This document shows, one piece after another, positions 25,421 through 35,813 of a stretch of 64,000 nt of DNA. This stretch comes from Selenomonadaceae bacterium. GTDB lineage: Bacteria > Bacillota > Negativicutes > Selenomonadales > Selenomonadaceae. A program made the position numbers and the translations under genes. Every line of letters starts with the position of its first letter. Position 1 is the first letter of the stretch. The stretch is taken from the NCBI GenBank assembly GCA_017614505.1, contig JAGABT010000014.1, positions 1 to 64,000 of the forward strand, written 5' to 3'. Below the pieces are notes generated by a model. That model worked only from the letters and a program-made list of their open reading frames with translations, was not told where the DNA came from and ran no database searches.

Positions 25421-26206
25421 TTAGCGAAGAGAAATTCTCGCGTATTCTTCAACCATGTCGACGAAAGTCATGTGTCCGCGCTCAGTCGCCTTGCCGGTAC
25501 CAATTTCCTTGAGCACGGTTCTGTAAATTATCGATTCGACGCTACCAGGAATAAGATTTTCCCAGTTTTTGTATTCGTACTCACGCTCGGAAACGGTATT
25601 CTGCGGGTGTCCGACAACTTCCAGTTCGCACAGGAATTGAATCTGTTTGGTTTTTGGGCGGAGGTAATAATGCTCCAGAAAATATTTTTTGTGCTGCAGA
25701 ACGTCAACGTCGACGGGATTTAGCGGCTTGCCTTTTTCCCGCGCGAGAGAAATTTCAGCGTTATAGGTATCGTTGATGTAATTCGCCAAATCGGGCGGCA
25801 AATCCGAGGTATCGACGTTGTGTTCCACCATGCGAATCCAGACGTCCGCCATGTACTCATTCGCCAGGTACGGCACGCGCCGCCACGTGACGCTTTCCCT
25901 GTCAAGGTAGTACGTGTACAAATCGTCAGCCGCCAGTTTGACGAACCGCGCCTTTTGCGTCTTGCCTTTTTCAGTCGAAGTCGAATACGATTTTCTAATC
26001 CGGCTTGACGGCGTAATTCGTTCGTCCTTCGAGTAATTTGGCGGAGGAATAATTTCCTCGTCGGGTACGATAATAACTGGCTTGTCGGTGAACGGCGCGT
26101 CGTATTCCTCGCCGGTAAGTTCAGGCTCGTCCGCGCTAACCGCCGGAGCGTTTATGATTAAAGCCAGGAGCGTTGCGGCACCGGCAAAATAATTTTTCGC
26201 GTTCAA
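25421..26206 (-). CDS. Secreted protein of unknown function
   Basis: This is an exported protein of about 261 residues with a signal peptide (hydrophobic AGAATLLALIINAPAVSA, cleavage after about residue 25). A Pro/acidic stretch follows, then a domain with FVKLAADDLYTYYLDRESV and YMADVWIRM, a pattern I associate with uncharacterised secreted proteins of Negativicutes, and a C-terminal part including QIQFLCELEVV. The start is uncertain: TTG 26206 has GGGGTGA 5 nt upstream, while GTG 26215 sits inside that Shine-Dalgarno. It may be co-transcribed with rsmG upstream (35-45 bp gap). Confidence 0.75.
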   Translation of the reverse strand: MNAKNYFAGAATLLALIINAPAVSADEPELTGEEYDAPFTDKPVIIVPDEEIIPPPNYSKDERITPSSRIRKSYSTSTEKGKTQKARFVKLAADDLYTYYLDRESVTWRRVPYLANEYMADVWIRMVEHNVDTSDLPPDLANYINDTYNAEISLAREKGKPLNPVDVDVLQHKKYFLEHYYLRPKTKQIQFLCELEVVGHPQNTVSEREYEYKNWENLIPGSVESIIYRTVLKEIGTGKATERGHMTFVDMVEEYARISLR

Positions 26207-26250
26207 AGGAATCACCCCAGTTTACATTCGACCTGCAGGAAAAAATTCCT

Positions 26251-26952
26251 TTAACGCAGCGGATTTTTCGCAGGAACGCCAGCCTTGCGCGGAAAATTTT
26301 TCGGCGTGGATTTTACCTTGTCGACGTAAATCACCGCGCGAATATCCGGCAGATTCGGCAGATTTTTTTCGACGCTGAGAATTTCGCCGCCGCCGAGGAT
26401 TTTAACTGCCACTCCAGCTTCAGCAATTTCTTCGCGAAAATTTTTGCCCTTCATCGCCGCGAAAATTCCGCCAGTCTTAGCAAATGGCAGGCAGTATTCA
26501 GCGATAACGTTCAGCCGAGCGACAGCGCGCGCCGTCACCAAATCGAAACGCTCACGGTAATTTTTATCGTGTGCCAAATCTTCAGCGCGACCGTGGACGC
26601 ATTCGACGCCGCTCAAGTTCAATTCTTCGACGACGCTTTTCAGAAACTTAACGCGCTTGTCAAGGGAATCGAGCAGCACAATTTCAACTTCCGGCTTGAA
26701 AATTTTCAGCGGAATGCCTGGGAAACCGGCGCCGGTACCCACGTCGATAATTTTCCGAACGCCGGCAAATTTATTTTCGTCCCAGACAGTCAGCGAATCG
26801 ATAACGTGCTTAATGGCAAAATCCTCGGCGCCGGTTATGGCGGTGAGATTAATTTTTTCGTTCCAGTCGATAACGGCGCGGTAGAAAATTTCAAACTGGT
26901 CAAGCTGGCGCGCGCTAAGATTTGCATTCGCGGCTAAAATTTCGCGCAGCAT
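26251..26952 (-). CDS. rsmG: 16S rRNA m7G527 methyltransferase
   Basis: RsmG (GidB) methylates N7 of G527 in 16S rRNA. The 233-residue protein has the SAM-binding loop DVGTGAGFPGIPLKI near residues 71-85, the preceding NLTAITGAEDFAIKHVIDSL, and VTARAVARLNVIAEYCLP. Its ATG immediately follows the guaA stop (TAAATG), so it is translated from the same transcript. In many Firmicutes it sits with mnmG near the origin; here it follows purine and arginine genes instead. The C-terminal end is slightly extended and basic. Confidence 0.95.
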   Translation of the reverse strand: MLREILAANANLSARQLDQFEIFYRAVIDWNEKINLTAITGAEDFAIKHVIDSLTVWDENKFAGVRKIIDVGTGAGFPGIPLKIFKPEVEIVLLDSLDKRVKFLKSVVEELNLSGVECVHGRAEDLAHDKNYRERFDLVTARAVARLNVIAEYCLPFAKTGGIFAAMKGKNFREEIAEAGVAVKILGGGEILSVEKNLPNLPDIRAVIYVDKVKSTPKNFPRKAGVPAKNPLR

Positions 26953-28515
26953 TTATTCAAGCTCAATCGTGGCGGGCGGCTTGGACGTGCAGTCATAAAG
27001 CACGCGGTTGACGCCCTTAACTTCGTTGACAATGCGATTTGCCACGGTGTTCAAAACGTTCCAGTCAATCTGCGCCGCCTCGGCAGTCATGAAATCGCTG
27101 GTAAGAACCGCGCGCAAAACTACGGCATAATCGTAGGTGCGACCGTCGCCCATAACGCCGACCGAGCGCATGTTCGTCAGCGCGGCGAAATACTGGCTGA
27201 GCTCGATTTTATTGCGGGCGACTTCCGCGCGGAAAATGGCGTCGGCGTCCTGCACGATTTGAACTTTTTCAGCGGTAACCTCGCCGATGATTCTGATACC
27301 GAGACCAGGTCCAGGGAAGGGCTGGCGGCTGACAATATTTTCCGGCAGACCGAGTTCACGCCCCGCCTGCCGCACTTCGTCCTTGAACAAAAGGCGCAGC
27401 GGCTCGACAATTTCCTTGAAGTCAATCACGCTGGGCAAGCCGCCAACGTTATGGTGCGATTTAATCACGGCGGATTTGCCCAGACCGCTCTCGATAACGT
27501 CGGGGTAAATCGTGCCCTGCGCGAGGAAGTCAACCGCGCCAATCTGTTTCGCAACTTCCTCGAACACGCGAATAAATTCTTCGCCGATAATCTTGCGCTT
27601 GCGCTCAGGCTCAGTAACGCCGCTCAGCTTAGCCAGAAATCTTGCGCCCGCGTCAATCTTGATAAAGTTCAGGTCGTAATTCGCGAACGCCGCTTCGACT
27701 TCAGCCGCCTCGTTCTTGCGAAGGAGTCCGTGGTCGACGAAAACGCACGTCAGATTTTTTCCGACAGCCTTGCTCAGCATAACCGCCGCCACGCTCGAAT
27801 CGACGCCGCCGCTCAGCGCGCAGAGAACTTTGCCGCCGCCAATTTTATTTTTCAGCTCGGAAATGGTATCGCTGACGAAAGTGTCCATCGTCCAATCGCG
27901 CGCACTGCCGCAAATGTCCACGAAGTTCGACAGAATCTTTTTGCCTTCGACGGTATGCAAAACTTCGGGGTGGAACTGCACGGCATAGAGGTTTCGCGCA
28001 GGATTTTCAGCCGCCGCCACGGGGCAGTTTTCGCTATCCGCCGTCGCGCTGAAATTGGCTGGCAGTTCGCAAATGCGGTCGGTGTGGCTCATCCAGACGA
28101 CAGTATTTTTTTCGACGCCAGCAAAAAGTTTCGACGCGCCGCCAATCTTAATTTCGGTCTTGCCGTACTCGCTGACTTCAGATTTTTTGACGCTGCCGCC
28201 GAGCACGTGAACCATAGCCTGCGCGCCGTAGCAAATTCCTAAAACCGGCACGCCAAGGCTGAAAATTTCTGCAGGCGGGAGGCTGGAATTTTCTTCGTAG
28301 ACGCTCTGCGGTCCGCCGGTAAGAATAATCCCGTCCGGCTTGAGATTTTTAACCGCCGCCAGATTTATCGCAGTCCCCAAGCCGCTCTTGACGTTTTTGT
28401 CCGCCGCCGCATCGCCGGTCGTGAGCGTGTGAACTTCGCAGTAAACGTGATTTTCGCGGACGCGCCTTGCGATTAGCTGATTATACTGCCCGCCGAAATC
28501 CAAAACCAAAATCAT
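26953..28515 (-). CDS. guaA: GMP synthase (glutamine-hydrolysing)
   Basis: GuaA converts XMP to GMP using ATP and glutamine. The protein has 520 residues from ATG 28515, preceded by GAAGGAGG 7 nt upstream; the open frame continues a further seven codons but lacks support. The N-terminal class I amidotransferase has GGPQSVYE, the Cys nucleophile in GICYGAQAM and the His/Glu pair in VQFHPE. The ATP-pyrophosphatase loop is [12 protein letters not shown] near residues 226-237. The C-terminal dimerisation domain ends [13 protein letters not shown]. The start overlaps the argH stop (ATGA). Confidence 0.97.
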   Translation of the reverse strand: MILVLDFGGQYNQLIARRVRENHVYCEVHTLTTGDAAADKNVKSGLGTAINLAAVKNLKPDGIILTGGPQSVYEENSSLPPAEIFSLGVPVLGICYGAQAMVHVLGGSVKKSEVSEYGKTEIKIGGASKLFAGVEKNTVVWMSHTDRICELPANFSATADSENCPVAAAENPARNLYAVQFHPEVLHTVEGKKILSNFVDICGSARDWTMDTFVSDTISELKNKIGGGKVLCALSGGVDSSVAAVMLSKAVGKNLTCVFVDHGLLRKNEAAEVEAAFANYDLNFIKIDAGARFLAKLSGVTEPERKRKIIGEEFIRVFEEVAKQIGAVDFLAQGTIYPDVIESGLGKSAVIKSHHNVGGLPSVIDFKEIVEPLRLLFKDEVRQAGRELGLPENIVSRQPFPGPGLGIRIIGEVTAEKVQIVQDADAIFRAEVARNKIELSQYFAALTNMRSVGVMGDGRTYDYAVVLRAVLTSDFMTAEAAQIDWNVLNTVANRIVNEVKGVNRVLYDCTSKPPATIELE

Positions 28516-29900
28516 TGCGCCGCCTCCTTCAGCCATTCGCGCGCATTTGAAATCTGCCGCTTAACCTGCTCAGTTGCTGTACCGCCCAGCGAATTTCTGG
28601 CGTCAACGCAGGTCTCCGGCTTGAGCGCCTCGTAAATATCCGCGTCAAACCTGTCACTGAAACTCTTGAATTCGTCCAGCGTCAAGTCCTTCAGATAAAT
28701 TCCGCGCGAAATGCATTCATGTACCAGTTTGCCGGAAATTTCGTGCGCCTGCCGGAACGGAATATTTTTTCTGACAAGATAATCCGCCAAATCCGTCGCG
28801 TTGGAAAAATCTTCCTCGACGGCGCGCCGCATATTTTCAGCCCGCACCTTCATTCCGGCGATTATCTGAGCGAAGACCGCCAGCGAAAATTTCACCGTGT
28901 CTATCGCGTCGAACAGCCCTTCCTTGTCTTCCTGCAGGTCTTTGTTGTACGCCAGCGGCAGCGATTTTACCGTCGTCAGCATCGCCATTAAATGTCCAAT
29001 GACGCGCCCCGCCTTGCCGCGTACCAGCTCCGGCACGTCGGGATTTTTTTTCTGCGGCATCATCGAAGAACCCGTGCAATGCGCGTCGTCCAGCTCCACG
29101 AATGAAAATTCTCGACTGCACCACAAAATTATTTCTTCGCTCAGCCGCGACAAATGCACCATTAAAATCGACGCCGCCGCCAGAAATTCCAGCACGTAGT
29201 CCCTGTCTGAAACCGCGTCCAGACTGTTCTGATACACCGCGTCGAAGTCTAATTCATCTGCCACAAAGTTTCTGTCAATCGGGAAAGTCGTACCCGCCAG
29301 CGCGCCCGCTCCCAGCGGCATTATATTCGCGCGGTCGTACACGCCCGCAAATCTTTCGCCGTCCCGCGTCAGCATTTCAAAATACGCCAGCAAATGGTGC
29401 GAAAACAATATCGGCTGCGCTCGCTGCAAATGCGTGTAGCCTGGCATTATCACGCCCAGATTTTTTTCCGCCGCGTCAACCAGCGCCTTTTGAAGTTCAA
29501 TCAGCAGCCGCCGAATTTCGCACGCCTGCCGCCTTACGTACAAATGCATATCCAGCGCGACCTGGTCATTCCGGCTCCGCGCCGTATGCAGACGCCCGCC
29601 AGCTTCACCAATTTCCGCAGTCAGCGCCGCCTCAATGTTCATGTGAATATCTTCCAGCGCCGTTTTAAATTCAAATTCGCCAGCCTCAATCTGCGCGAGA
29701 ATTTTTTTCAGACCGGCGATAATCTTTTCCGAATCGTCGACGCTGATAATTTCGCACCGCGCCAGCATTTTCGCATGGGCGATTGAGCCCTGAATATCTT
29801 CGCGGTAAAGCCGCTTATCGAAACTTATCGACGCCTGAAAATCGTTAATCATTTCGTCGGTCGAGCGCTCGAACCTGCCGCCCCAAAGTTTTTCGCTCAT
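28512..29900 (-). CDS. argH: Argininosuccinate lyase
   Basis: ArgH splits argininosuccinate into arginine and fumarate, the last step of arginine synthesis. The 462-residue protein begins [18 protein letters not shown], has [17 protein letters not shown] around residues 105-121, and the superfamily signature [16 protein letters not shown] near residue 280 with the catalytic Ser loop. It overlaps argG upstream and guaA downstream by four bases each, so argG-argH-guaA-rsmG form a tight translationally coupled run that joins arginine and GMP synthesis. Confidence 0.97.
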   Translation of the reverse strand: MSEKLWGGRFERSTDEMINDFQASISFDKRLYREDIQGSIAHAKMLARCEIISVDDSEKIIAGLKKILAQIEAGEFEFKTALEDIHMNIEAALTAEIGEAGGRLHTARSRNDQVALDMHLYVRRQACEIRRLLIELQKALVDAAEKNLGVIMPGYTHLQRAQPILFSHHLLAYFEMLTRDGERFAGVYDRANIMPLGAGALAGTTFPIDRNFVADELDFDAVYQNSLDAVSDRDYVLEFLAAASILMVHLSRLSEEIILWCSREFSFVELDDAHCTGSSMMPQKKNPDVPELVRGKAGRVIGHLMAMLTTVKSLPLAYNKDLQEDKEGLFDAIDTVKFSLAVFAQIIAGMKVRAENMRRAVEEDFSNATDLADYLVRKNIPFRQAHEISGKLVHECISRGIYLKDLTLDEFKSFSDRFDADIYEALKPETCVDARNSLGGTATEQVKRQISNAREWLKEAAQ

Positions 29901-31102
29901 TTTTTATTCACCAGTGCGCGAACTTTCAGCGGCAGACCGAACAGATTGATAAAGCCCGTGGCGTCCGCCTGATTGTAAACGTCGTCATGCTCGAACGTCA
30001 CAAATTCCTTGCTGTAAAGCGAATGCGGAGACTTCGCGCCGGCGGAAATGATATTGCCCTTGTAAAGCTTGAGCCGGACAGTGCCGGTGACGGTTTTCTG
30101 AGTTTCGTCAACGAACGCCGCCAGCGCCTCGCGCAGGGGAGCAAACCACATTCCGTCATAAACCAGCTCGCCGTACTTAACGCCAACGTGCTGCTTGAAA
30201 TGGAAAGTCGCGCGGTCAAGGCAAAGATATTCCAGTTCGCGGTGCGCGTAGTACAGAATCGAACCGGCGGGATTTTCGTAGACGCCGCGGCTCTTCATAC
30301 CGACAAGGCGGTTTTCGCAGATGTCGACGATACCAATGCCGTTGCGCGCGCCAATCTCATTCAGCTCGGTAACCAGCGCGACGGAATCTTTTTTGACGCC
30401 GTTAATCGCCACGGGAACGCCCTGCTCAAAGTCGACGGTAATTTCTTCCGGCTTATCCGGCGCATTTTCCGGCGCCTTGGAAATGAGGAACATGGAATTA
30501 TCCGGCGCGTTCCACGGGTCTTCAAGGTCGGAGCCTTCGTGCGAAAGGTGCCAGATGTTCCTGTCCATGCTGTATTTTTTATTTTCAGTGGCGATGGGAA
30601 TATCATGCGCCTTGGCGTAGGCAATTTCGGATTCGCGGCTGTCAAGTTCCCATTCGCGCCACGGAGCAATAATTTTCAGTTCGGGAGCCAGCGCCTTGAC
30701 AGTGAGTTCAAAGCGAACCTGGTCATTGCCCTTGCCGGTCGCGCCGTGAGCAACTGCGTCCGCGCCTTCAGCCAGCGCAATTTCAACCAGCTTTTTAGCG
30801 ATAATCGGGCGCGCGAAACTCGTGCCGAGCAGATATTTTTCTTCGTAAACCGCGCCAGCCTTAAGCGTCGGGAAAATGTAATTCTCGATGAAATCCTTCG
30901 TGAGGTCTTCGATAAAAACTTTCGACGCGCCGGACTTGAGCGCCTTGTCATGAACAACGTTAAGCTCGTCGCCCTGCCCAACGTCCGCGCAGACAGCAAT
31001 AACTTCGCAGCCGTAATTTTCCTTCAGCCACGGAATGATAACGCTCGTATCCAGCCCGCCGGAATACGCCAGCACAACCTTTGAAACTTTTTCTTTCGCC
31101 AT
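29897..31102 (-). CDS. argG: Argininosuccinate synthase
   Basis: ArgG ligates citrulline and aspartate with ATP. It has 401 residues from ATG 31102, with GGAGGGAA 7 nt upstream; a further in-frame ATG at 31117 lies before that Shine-Dalgarno and is unlikely. The ATP-binding loop is [12 protein letters not shown] at residues 9-20, and [16 protein letters not shown] and [14 protein letters not shown] are visible. It is the first gene of the minus-strand run. No ARG-box could be identified with confidence in the 180 bp upstream, which also carries the promoter of the divergent chemoreceptor. Confidence 0.97.
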   Translation of the reverse strand: MAKEKVSKVVLAYSGGLDTSVIIPWLKENYGCEVIAVCADVGQGDELNVVHDKALKSGASKVFIEDLTKDFIENYIFPTLKAGAVYEEKYLLGTSFARPIIAKKLVEIALAEGADAVAHGATGKGNDQVRFELTVKALAPELKIIAPWREWELDSRESEIAYAKAHDIPIATENKKYSMDRNIWHLSHEGSDLEDPWNAPDNSMFLISKAPENAPDKPEEITVDFEQGVPVAINGVKKDSVALVTELNEIGARNGIGIVDICENRLVGMKSRGVYENPAGSILYYAHRELEYLCLDRATFHFKQHVGVKYGELVYDGMWFAPLREALAAFVDETQKTVTGTVRLKLYKGNIISAGAKSPHSLYSKEFVTFEHDDVYNQADATGFINLFGLPLKVRALVNKK

Positions 31103-31186
31103 AAAAATTCCCTCCATTCAATTAACGGCGCAAGTTTAGCAAAAATTATGCGGCGCGTCAATTTTTCAAAAAAAACGGTGTAAGAC

Positions 31187-31215
31187 TTGACTGTTTGTGG
31201 TAAGATATGTACAAT
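31187..31215 (+). promoter_or_regulatory. Promoter of first chemoreceptor gene
   Basis: TTGACT (31187-31192) and TACAAT (31210-31215) have a 17-bp spacer. A second possible -10, TAAGAT with upstream TG, overlaps it at 31201-31206; a similar TGTGGTAAGAT motif appears before the aminotransferase on the minus strand near 39153-39163. Confidence 0.7.
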
Positions 31216-31282
31216 CGCTTTGAAATTTTAAAGGGCGGTCGACGATATTTTTTAGGCCGCCAAAGAAAGGGGATTCTGGTGT

Positions 31283-33031
31283 ATGGATAATTTATCGGTT
31301 ACCATGAAGTTGGTCGTACTTAACATTGTGGCTGCCGTTGGCATTATCGTTCTCGGCTTCGTCGGATATTTCGCCGTGAACACTGCCAAGGACGACATGG
31401 AGACTATGTACAAGACCTACCTCAACTCAATTTACGAAGTAGCGATGTTCCGCTACAACATGCGCTACGCGCAGGTTCAAATGTCGGTCTATCCGCTGTC
31501 TACTGACATCGCGCTGGGCGATTCTCGTATCAAGAAGTACAACGAGGCTATCAAAGGCTTTGAAGAAAGTATGGTCAGCTACGAGCAAATTATCGCCGGC
31601 GACAACGAACTTATCGCAGACCTCGCGCCCTTGAAATCTGAATGGGACCATTTCAAAAAAACCGGCGACTCCCTCATGAAAATGGCTCCGCCTCCCGAAG
31701 CGCTGCATGACCAAATCGTTCTCGCTAACCACAGAGATGCCGCTATGAGATTCTACGAACAGGAAGGCATTCCGAGCGCTGTCGCTGTCGGCGATATTTC
31801 TGACGAGATTATGAACAAAGTCCGCGTCAAAGCCGACACCATGATGGAAAAGAGCATCGAGTCCGTCAACCAGATTGTCATGCGCACTTTTATTATTACC
31901 GGCGCCATGATTGTCATTCTGCTGTTCTTCAGCTCCGTCGTCATGAAGTCTGTCACTACCCCGCTTAACAAAATGGTGCAGCTCTTCGACCTGCTCAGAA
32001 GAGGCGACTTCCGCCGCAGCGACCTTATCGACCCGAGTCGTGGCGACGAATTTGGCGTAATGTCCCAGGCAATTCGTGACATGCGCGAAACAGTCAGCAA
32101 TCTTATTCAGAAAACCAGCCGTTCTTCCGAACAGCTCGCCGCCTCTTCCGAGGAATTGACGGCAAGCGCTCACCAGTCCGCGCAGGCGTCCGAACAGGTT
32201 GCGCAGTCCGTTACCAATTCCGCAAGCGCAGTCGTCGAACAGCAGCAGAGCGTTGGCGAATCGCTTGACGCTATCAATGCCTCAATGAAGTCGATTGACA
32301 ACCTCGGCAAGACTGCGGACACCGTTTCCAGCCACGCCACCAAAGCTAACAACCAGGCAACCGAAGGCGGCAGCGCCGTCAATATGGCTGTTGAACAGAT
32401 TATCAGCGTTGAAAAAATCGTTAATGACTCCGCCGCGACCGTTGACAAACTCGGCAAACGTTCGCAGGAAATCGGTCAAATCGTTGAAGCAATTTCTGGT
32501 ATCGCTGAACAAACCAACCTGCTCGCTCTGAACGCCGCTATCGAGGCTGCGCGTGCCGGTGAACATGGTCGTGGATTCGCCGTCGTTTCTGAAGAAGTTC
32601 GTAAGCTCGCTGAAGAGTCTCAGGAAGCCGCGCAGAAAATTGCTACGCTCATTGGCGACATTCAGGCTGAAACTACCAATGCCGTTGATTCGATGCAGAA
32701 AGGTAACGCCGCTGTCCGCGCGGGCACGCAGTCAGTTGAAAAACTGCGCGAGACCTTCGACGATATTCGCAGCGCTACGGATAACGTTGCTGTCGAGGCT
32801 AAGAACATGGTTCGCGAGCTTGACGCTATCGCCAAGGCTACTGTGAAGATTCGCGATAATTCGCAGGCTATTTCCGATAAGAGTGGTCACGTTTCACGCG
32901 AAATGGAGAGCGTTTCCGCCGCGTCCGAACAGCAGTCGGCATCCGCTGAAGAAATTGCCTCCGCCAGTGACGAACTCTCAAAACTCGCGCAGGATTTGCA
33001 GAACTCCCTGCAAGCCTTCAAGTATGACTAA
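31283..33031 (+). CDS. Methyl-accepting chemotaxis protein 1
   Basis: This is a membrane chemoreceptor of 582 residues. TM1 lies at about residues 10-30, a periplasmic four-helix-bundle-type sensor at about 31-200, TM2 at about 205-227, then HAMP (to about 280) and a long coiled-coil signalling domain. The tip that contacts CheA/CheW reads [20 protein letters not shown]. The N-terminus MDNLSVTMKLVVLNIV is shared with the second receptor. The ligand is unknown. AAAGAAAGGGG precedes the ATG. The signalling half is almost identical, also at DNA level, to the next gene, whereas the sensor half has diverged. Confidence 0.95.
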   Translation: MDNLSVTMKLVVLNIVAAVGIIVLGFVGYFAVNTAKDDMETMYKTYLNSIYEVAMFRYNMRYAQVQMSVYPLSTDIALGDSRIKKYNEAIKGFEESMVSYEQIIAGDNELIADLAPLKSEWDHFKKTGDSLMKMAPPPEALHDQIVLANHRDAAMRFYEQEGIPSAVAVGDISDEIMNKVRVKADTMMEKSIESVNQIVMRTFIITGAMIVILLFFSSVVMKSVTTPLNKMVQLFDLLRRGDFRRSDLIDPSRGDEFGVMSQAIRDMRETVSNLIQKTSRSSEQLAASSEELTASAHQSAQASEQVAQSVTNSASAVVEQQQSVGESLDAINASMKSIDNLGKTADTVSSHATKANNQATEGGSAVNMAVEQIISVEKIVNDSAATVDKLGKRSQEIGQIVEAISGIAEQTNLLALNAAIEAARAGEHGRGFAVVSEEVRKLAEESQEAAQKIATLIGDIQAETTNAVDSMQKGNAAVRAGTQSVEKLRETFDDIRSATDNVAVEAKNMVRELDAIAKATVKIRDNSQAISDKSGHVSREMESVSAASEQQSASAEEIASASDELSKLAQDLQNSLQAFKYD

Positions 33032-33033
33032 GG

Positions 33034-33095
33034 ATTTGTTAGTTGGCAGTTGTTAGTTGGCAGAAAAAAACTGACAGCTGATAGCTCAAATTCCA
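33034..33095 (+). repeat. TTAGTTG-type intergenic repeat
   Basis: Directly after the first chemoreceptor stop, TTAGTTGGCAG occurs twice and is followed by CTGACAGCTGATAGCT, which partly pairs back. A related stretch follows the fliO stop at 59249-59312. Both lie just downstream of stop codons on the coding strand, suggesting a dispersed repeat family. Confidence 0.55.
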
Positions 33096-33169
33096 CCTGG
33101 CCGGCGTGGCGACTGCTGCGTCGGCTCTTTTTCTACACGAAAGAATTCTTTTGGAAGGTGAATTTTATC

Positions 33170-34918
33170 ATGATGGACAACATGTCTGTTACCGCGAAGC
33201 TGATTGTCTTGAATGTCGTTGCGGCTATAGGTATGATAGTCATCGGCGCGATTGGTTATTTCGCTGCCACGACCGCCGAGGGCGAAATGGATCAGATGTA
33301 CAACCGCTATCTGATGTCCAACCGCAAAATCGGCAACGCGCTTTACGCCATGAGATACGCGCAGATTCAGGCGATTTTGGCGCCGCTTACGCAAAATCCA
33401 GACCTTATCAAATCGCGCAGTGACAAGTACGATACTTCAGTTAAAACTTTTGAAGAGGCTCTGCAGGAATACGAGGCGATAGTTGCTACGGATTCAAACA
33501 AGGCGCTCGCTACTGAGGCTGAAGAAATTCGCCGCAAATGGAACAAGTTCCGCGATTCTTCCAAGCAGCTCGTGGGTATGCGCGCGCCTATCGGTGCGGA
33601 CGACATGGCAATTTACAACCATATCAAAGAGTCCATGGATTTCTACGAACATGATACCATGCCCTACGCCGTTGACCTCGGCGGCGCCATTTCCAACCTT
33701 TACGTCGGCGTTGGCGAGCAGTCCGCTCAAACCTGGGACAGAAGTCAGGAAGCTGTTCACGGTATCGTTCGCAACATTTTTATCACCGTCGCCGTTATGA
33801 TTGTTATCCTGATTGTCGTCAGCAGCATTATCATGAGGGCTATCACGACGCCGCTTTACAAGATGATTGAACTTTTCCACCACCTCCGTGACGGCGATTT
33901 CCGCGAAAGCGACCTTATCGACCCGAATCGCGGCGATGAATTTGGCAAAATGTCTGTGGCTATTCGCGATATGCGCCAGACAATCAGCAAACTTCTGCAG
34001 AAAACCAGTAATTCTTCCGAGCGGCTGGCGTCGTCTTCGCACGAATTGACAGCCAGCGCCCACCAGTCTGCAAGAGCGTCGGAGCAGGTTTCGCAGTCCG
34101 TCACGGTTTCAGCCGGTTCCGTCGTCGAACAGCAGCAGAGCGTTGGCGAATCGCTTGACGCTATTAACGCCTCTATGAAGTCGATTGACAACCTCGGCAA
34201 GACTGCGGACACGGTTTCCAGCCACGCCACAAAAGCCAACAATGAGGCAACCGAAGGCGGCAGCGCCGTCAATATGGCGGTTGAACAGATTATCAGCGTT
34301 GAAAAAATCGTTAATGACTCCGCCGCGACCGTTGACAAGCTCGGTAAACGTTCGCAGGAAATTGGGCAGATTGTCGAGGCAATTTCTGGTATCGCTGAAC
34401 AAACTAACCTGCTGGCGCTGAACGCGGCTATCGAGGCGGCGCGCGCCGGTGAACATGGTCGCGGATTCGCCGTCGTTTCTGAAGAAGTTCGCAAGCTCGC
34501 TGAAGAGTCTCAGGAAGCCGCGCAGAAAATTGCTACGCTCATTGGCGATATTCAGGCTGAAACTACCAACGCCGTTGAATCGATGCAGAAAGGTAATGCT
34601 GCCGTCCGCGCGGGCACGCAGTCAGTTGAAAAACTGCGCGACACGTTTGAAGATATTCGCGGCGCCACGGATAACGTTGCTGTCGAGGCTAAGAACATGG
34701 TGCGCGAGCTTGACGCTATCGCCAAGGCTACCATGAAGATTCGCGACAATTCGCAGGCTATTTCCGATAAGAGCGGCGGCGTTTCGCGGGAAATGGAAAA
34801 TGTTTCCGCCGCGTCTCAGGAACAATCTGCCTCCGCTGAAGAAATTGCCTCCGCCAGCGACGAACTTTCAAGACTCGCGCAGGATTTGCAGGATTCGCTT
34901 AAAATGTTCAGATACTAA
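33170..34918 (+). CDS. Methyl-accepting chemotaxis protein 2
   Basis: This second chemoreceptor also has 582 residues. ATG 33170 follows TTGGAAGGTGAA; the frame is open upstream without support. The layout is the same: TM1 (about residues 10-30), four-helix-bundle-type sensor, TM2 (about 205-227), HAMP, and signalling domain with the same tip sequence. From about residue 300 the two receptors differ by only scattered residues, while the ligand-binding segments share little. This points to tandem duplication with sequence exchange or strong constraint in the signalling part. It ends at a strong terminator. Confidence 0.95.
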   Translation: MMDNMSVTAKLIVLNVVAAIGMIVIGAIGYFAATTAEGEMDQMYNRYLMSNRKIGNALYAMRYAQIQAILAPLTQNPDLIKSRSDKYDTSVKTFEEALQEYEAIVATDSNKALATEAEEIRRKWNKFRDSSKQLVGMRAPIGADDMAIYNHIKESMDFYEHDTMPYAVDLGGAISNLYVGVGEQSAQTWDRSQEAVHGIVRNIFITVAVMIVILIVVSSIIMRAITTPLYKMIELFHHLRDGDFRESDLIDPNRGDEFGKMSVAIRDMRQTISKLLQKTSNSSERLASSSHELTASAHQSARASEQVSQSVTVSAGSVVEQQQSVGESLDAINASMKSIDNLGKTADTVSSHATKANNEATEGGSAVNMAVEQIISVEKIVNDSAATVDKLGKRSQEIGQIVEAISGIAEQTNLLALNAAIEAARAGEHGRGFAVVSEEVRKLAEESQEAAQKIATLIGDIQAETTNAVESMQKGNAAVRAGTQSVEKLRDTFEDIRGATDNVAVEAKNMVRELDAIAKATMKIRDNSQAISDKSGGVSREMENVSAASQEQSASAEEIASASDELSRLAQDLQDSLKMFRY

Positions 34919-34942
34919 AATTTTCGGCTGTACAATTTTCGG

Positions 34943-34974
34943 TCGGCGCGGTTTCTACCGCGTCGATTTTTTTT
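34943..34974 (+). terminator. Rho-independent terminator after chemoreceptor 2
   Basis: A 10-bp stem (core CGCGGT/ACCGCG, with G-U pairs in the outer part) closes a TTCT loop and is followed by eight Ts. It lies 25 bp past the chemoreceptor stop. Confidence 0.88.
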
Positions 34975-34979
34975 GCCAC

Positions 34980-35009
34980 GAAAAAACCGCCGCCAGAGTC
35001 TGACGACGG
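34980..35009 (-). terminator. Rho-independent terminator of PTS IIA gene
   Basis: On the minus strand, CCGTCGTCAGA and TCTGGCGGCGG form an 11-bp stem with G-U pairs, followed by TTTTTT. It ends the minus-strand IIA gene, facing the chemoreceptor terminator. Confidence 0.85.
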
Positions 35010-35038
35010 CTGAAATTTTTGAAGTTAATGACGCCGAA

Positions 35039-35554
35039 TTATTTGACGTTGACGATAATGTCAGCGGCAGCTTCGCCGGTAATTTCCGCGCCGCTGTCGA
35101 GCATGATTTGAGTGACGGTCTTGCTGAGTTCGCCGCCCGCGCCGGTAATGGAAACTTTCTTGCCTTTGAGCGCCGCCGCGCCAGCCTCGCTTATCGAAAT
35201 TTCGTCGCCAACGCGAATCTGCGGAATGGGCTTGTCTTCGACGTGAACGCTGCCAGCCAGCAGGTCGCCGGTGCCGCCGTCGAATTTGATGATGATATGA
35301 CCGAGCGTGCGAATGTTGCTGTGAACGTCCTCGCCGACCTTGATGATTTTAAATTCGCTGTCCGCAACCTTGAGAATGTCGCCAGGTCTGATAATTCCTT
35401 CGAGGCGGTTACCGCTGTGCAGAACCGAAAATTCGCGGAGTTCCGGCAGAACCATCGAATCGTCGAACATGACGAGCATTTTTACGACGTTCAGGAACTT
35501 CGGCACGTCGCCGCCGACGCCGACAATCTTCGTGCTGTAATATTTTTTCGACAT
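35039..35554 (-). CDS. Glucitol/sorbitol-type PTS IIA protein, extended
   Basis: This protein has 171 residues from ATG 35554 (AGGAGGG 7 nt upstream). Residues 1-120 match the PTS IIA-Gut (SrlB) family, notably FSVLHSGNRLEGIIRPGD and LGHIIIKFDGG...LAGSVHV. IIA proteins of this kind pass phosphate from HPr to a membrane permease. The likely phosphorylation His is in VLHSG. No IIB/IIC, dehydrogenase or regulator is nearby. An extra 50-residue C-terminal segment (KGKKVSITGAGGELSKTV...) is not part of usual SrlB. It may be a regulatory or orphan IIA. A terminator follows. Confidence 0.75.
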   Translation of the reverse strand: MSKKYYSTKIVGVGGDVPKFLNVVKMLVMFDDSMVLPELREFSVLHSGNRLEGIIRPGDILKVADSEFKIIKVGEDVHSNIRTLGHIIIKFDGGTGDLLAGSVHVEDKPIPQIRVGDEISISEAGAAALKGKKVSITGAGGELSKTVTQIMLDSGAEITGEAAADIIVNVK

Positions 35555-35672
35555 CCAAAAACCCTCCTGTACTACAACAAAAATCAACTTTTTAAATACA
35601 TTCGGCGCGTCGAAAATTTATCCTGCCGCCGCGCAAAAATTTTCTGTTAATTCAGCGGGCGAATTTTTCAGC

Positions 35673-35701
35673 TTGACAATTTCTGGAGCCGGTGATAATA
35701 T
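35673..35701 (+). promoter_or_regulatory. Promoter of tRNA-Leu
   Basis: TTGACA (35673-35678) and TAATAT (35696-35701) are separated by 17 bp, 14 bp before the tRNA. Confidence 0.8.
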
Positions 35702-35715
35702 TGCGTGTATCAATC

Positions 35716-35799
35716 GCCGAAGTGGCGGAATTGGCAGACGCAGCAGACTCAAAATCTGCCGTAGGCGACTACGTGCCGGTTCGAGTCCGGCCTTCGGCA
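35716..35799 (+). tRNA. tRNA-Leu (anticodon CAA)
   Basis: The acceptor stem GCCGAAG/CTTCGGC closes an 84-nt class II tRNA. The anticodon stem GCAGA/TCTGC holds loop CTCAAAA, so the anticodon is CAA, reading UUG. The long variable arm (GTAG-GCGA-CTAC) and the T-arm GCCGG-TTCGAGT-CCGGC are clear. The discriminator base is A and the CCA end is not encoded. Confidence 0.96.
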
Positions 35800-35813
35800 C
35801 TAGAATATTTTTC

